Shown: one piece after another, positions 50,939 through 52,287 of the stretch
Layout: each line of letters begins with the position of its first letter
Numbering within the stretch: position 1 is the stretch's first letter
Origin: a virus
Length of the DNA stretch: 52,287 nt
Strand: one strand, 5' to 3'
IMG/VR virus record: IMGVR_UViG_3300035156_000067
Location: 1-52,287 of that record
The notes under the pieces: generated by a model
The model's database searches: none
Seen by the model: the letters and a program-made list of their open reading frames with translations, nothing else
What the model was told of the DNA's origin: nothing
Program-made: the position numbers and the translations under genes

Positions 50939-52287
50939 TGTGGTTCCAGGACCGGCTTCAGAACCTCGTCAGCCAAATGGGCACGGCGAAGGATAAGCTG
51001 ACCGCATCGACGTATTTCGTTCAGGAGCTGACGCAGCAACAGGCTCTGGCCGCGTACCGCTCGGACTGGATCGCCCGTAAGGTCGTCGACATCCCTGCCT
51101 TCGACATGATCCGTGAGGGTCGAGACTGGCAGGCCGAGGCCCCGAAGATCGAACTGCTCGAGGCAGAGGAAGCCCGCCTGCAACTCTGGCCCAAGATGGC
51201 CAAGGCGCTAAAGCTGGCTCGGCTCTACGGCGGTTCGGCCATCATCCTCGGCACCGGTGACGCCAATCCTGCCCTCCCGCTCGAACCCGACAGGATCGGC
51301 AAGGGCGGGCTGGCCTACATCCACGTCGCCAGCCGCTATGACATCACGGCAGGTGCGATCAACAAGGACGCCGCTTCGCCGGGGTGGGGCGAGCCCATCG
51401 AATACACGATGGCGACCAACAACGGCGGAGGCCTCAAGCTTCACCCCTCGCGCGTCATCCCGTTCATCGGGGCCGAAGTGCCGGACATCAGTTATTCGCA
51501 GGGCTGGGGCGACTCGATTCTGCAGGCCGTCGACGAGGCAGTGAAGAACGCGGGGCTCGCCGCGACATCGATCGCCCAGCTTCTGCAAGAGGCCAAGATC
51601 GACGTCTTCAAGATCCCCGACTTCATGGCCAACGTGGGCGATGCCGCCTATCGCCAGAAGGTCGTCGACCGGTTCAGCCTCGCCCAGCAGGCCAAGTCGA
51701 TCACGAACGGCCTGCTGATGGATGCGGCCGAGGAGTACATCCAGAAGCAGATCAGCTTCGCCCAGCTGCCCGAGGTGCTGCGGCTCTACCTCCAGATCGC
51801 CGCCGGCGCGGCCGACATCCCGGCCACCCGGCTTCTGGGCCAGTCCCCCGACGGCATGAACGCCACGGGCGAGGGCGATCTCAGGAACTATTACGACCGC
51901 CTCGCCGCCGAGCAGGAAGTCTACCTCCGCCCCCGCATCGAGAAGCTGGACGAGGTCATGATCCGGTCCGCCTTGGGCTCCCGTCCGTCCGAGGTTCACT
52001 TCGCCTTCGCCCCGCTGTGGCAGATCAGCGAGAAGGAAAAGGCCGACATCTTCAGCACCAAGGCGACCGCCGCCCGCACCATCGCAGGCACAGGCGGCAC
52101 GTCCCCGGCTCTGATGCCCATCGAGGCCCTGTCGGACGCCCTGGTCAACGCCTTGGTCGAAGACGGCCACCTGCCCGGCCTTGAGGCCGCAATGGAAGAG
52201 TACGGGCGCCTGAGCGAGCAGGACGAAGACCCTGTCGAAGAAGCCGCTGCCCTAGGCGATCCGACCCTCGAACCCGACGAAGCCTAA
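50938..52287 (+). CDS. Portal protein, DUF1073 type
   Basis: The product is 449 residues. DUF1073/HI1409-like features include DWIARKVVDIPAFDMIREGR (about 41-60), KALKLARLYGGSAIILG (about 87-103), HPSRVIPFIGAEVPD, and TRLLGQSPDGMNATGEGDLR (about 299-318), the conserved hallmark. The acidic C-terminus runs to the window end and is repeated at bases 2-127. The portal forms the DNA channel at a capsid vertex. Proteins with this fold have also been linked by domain databases to an anti-CBASS family, but context here is clearly structural. Confidence 0.92.
   Translation: MWFQDRLQNLVSQMGTAKDKLTASTYFVQELTQQQALAAYRSDWIARKVVDIPAFDMIREGRDWQAEAPKIELLEAEEARLQLWPKMAKALKLARLYGGSAIILGTGDANPALPLEPDRIGKGGLAYIHVASRYDITAGAINKDAASPGWGEPIEYTMATNNGGGLKLHPSRVIPFIGAEVPDISYSQGWGDSILQAVDEAVKNAGLAATSIAQLLQEAKIDVFKIPDFMANVGDAAYRQKVVDRFSLAQQAKSITNGLLMDAAEEYIQKQISFAQLPEVLRLYLQIAAGAADIPATRLLGQSPDGMNATGEGDLRNYYDRLAAEQEVYLRPRIEKLDEVMIRSALGSRPSEVHFAFAPLWQISEKEKADIFSTKATAARTIAGTGGTSPALMPIEALSDALVNALVEDGHLPGLEAAMEEYGRLSEQDEDPVEEAAALGDPTLEPDEA
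52161..52287. repeat. Terminal direct repeat, right copy
   Basis: Identical to bases 1-127 (see the left copy). Removing one copy gives a circular sequence of 52,160 bp in which the portal gene is followed 12 bp later by the protease/scaffold gene. Confidence 0.95.

Overview
The window is a complete temperate siphophage genome of about 52 kb with an alphaproteobacterial, probably Caulobacterales (Brevundimonas/Caulobacter-like), host. The host call is inferred from the high G+C content, a GcrA-family cell-cycle regulator, depletion of GANTC (the CcrM methylation motif) and an attP that copies the 3' half of a tRNA-Cys. The first and last 127 bases are identical, so the window is a circular molecule opened inside the portal gene. 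The unique length is 52,160 bp, and the small terminase gene at 48913 is the natural first gene.

The rightward late region starts at 48913 with terminase small and large subunits and portal, and continues across the origin. It then runs through a DUF2213 protease with an in-frame nested scaffold, cement and capsid proteins, and head completion genes to 6.0 kb. The tail module (6.2-19.7 kb) holds tube protein, a two-frame tail chaperone, tape measure, a DUF2163-type hub, a peptidase-like protein, a 1258-residue J-like tip protein, and fibre genes ending in an SGNH-esterase-like protein. Lysis genes (19.9-20.9 kb) encode an M15 endopeptidase and overlapping i-/o-spanins, followed by a strong terminator near 21.0 kb.

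Two small leftward genes, the tRNA-Cys attP and a tyrosine integrase come next. The integrase is the last gene of a leftward early operon of about 30 genes running from 36.26 kb down to 22.0 kb, most of them joined by ATGA overlaps. Its promoter-proximal part is a recombination module: a coiled-coil protein, a YqaJ-type exonuclease, a putative ssDNA-binding protein, an ExoX-like nuclease and an HNH-like protein. The distal part holds two DNA methyltransferases and many small unknown proteins.

The immunity region lies at 36.3-38.2 kb. A repressor with two HTH units is transcribed with two small genes, one of them a membrane protein, and is divergent from a Cro-like gene. Near-identical 16-bp operators (half-site CTACGG) sit in both the cI/cro interval and the leftward promoter. 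The rightward early operon (38.0-48.0 kb) encodes CII-like, RuvC-like and GcrA-like proteins, a GP88-HTH-GcrA-tail fusion, a DnaB-type helicase, a DUF1376 initiator and a DUF4942 adenine methyltransferase. An accessory zinc-domain gene precedes the terminase.

The most unusual feature is a family of about 12 short palindromic elements (flanks GGTA and GAAACC, with variable but self-complementary stems) inside the leftward operon. They sit in one orientation at gene starts and in the other at gene ends, and most are translated as part of the proteins. Also notable are the pairing of a phage GcrA with three DNA methyltransferases, a triple GANTC cluster in the early control region, and a methyltransferase gene that carries a second long open frame.
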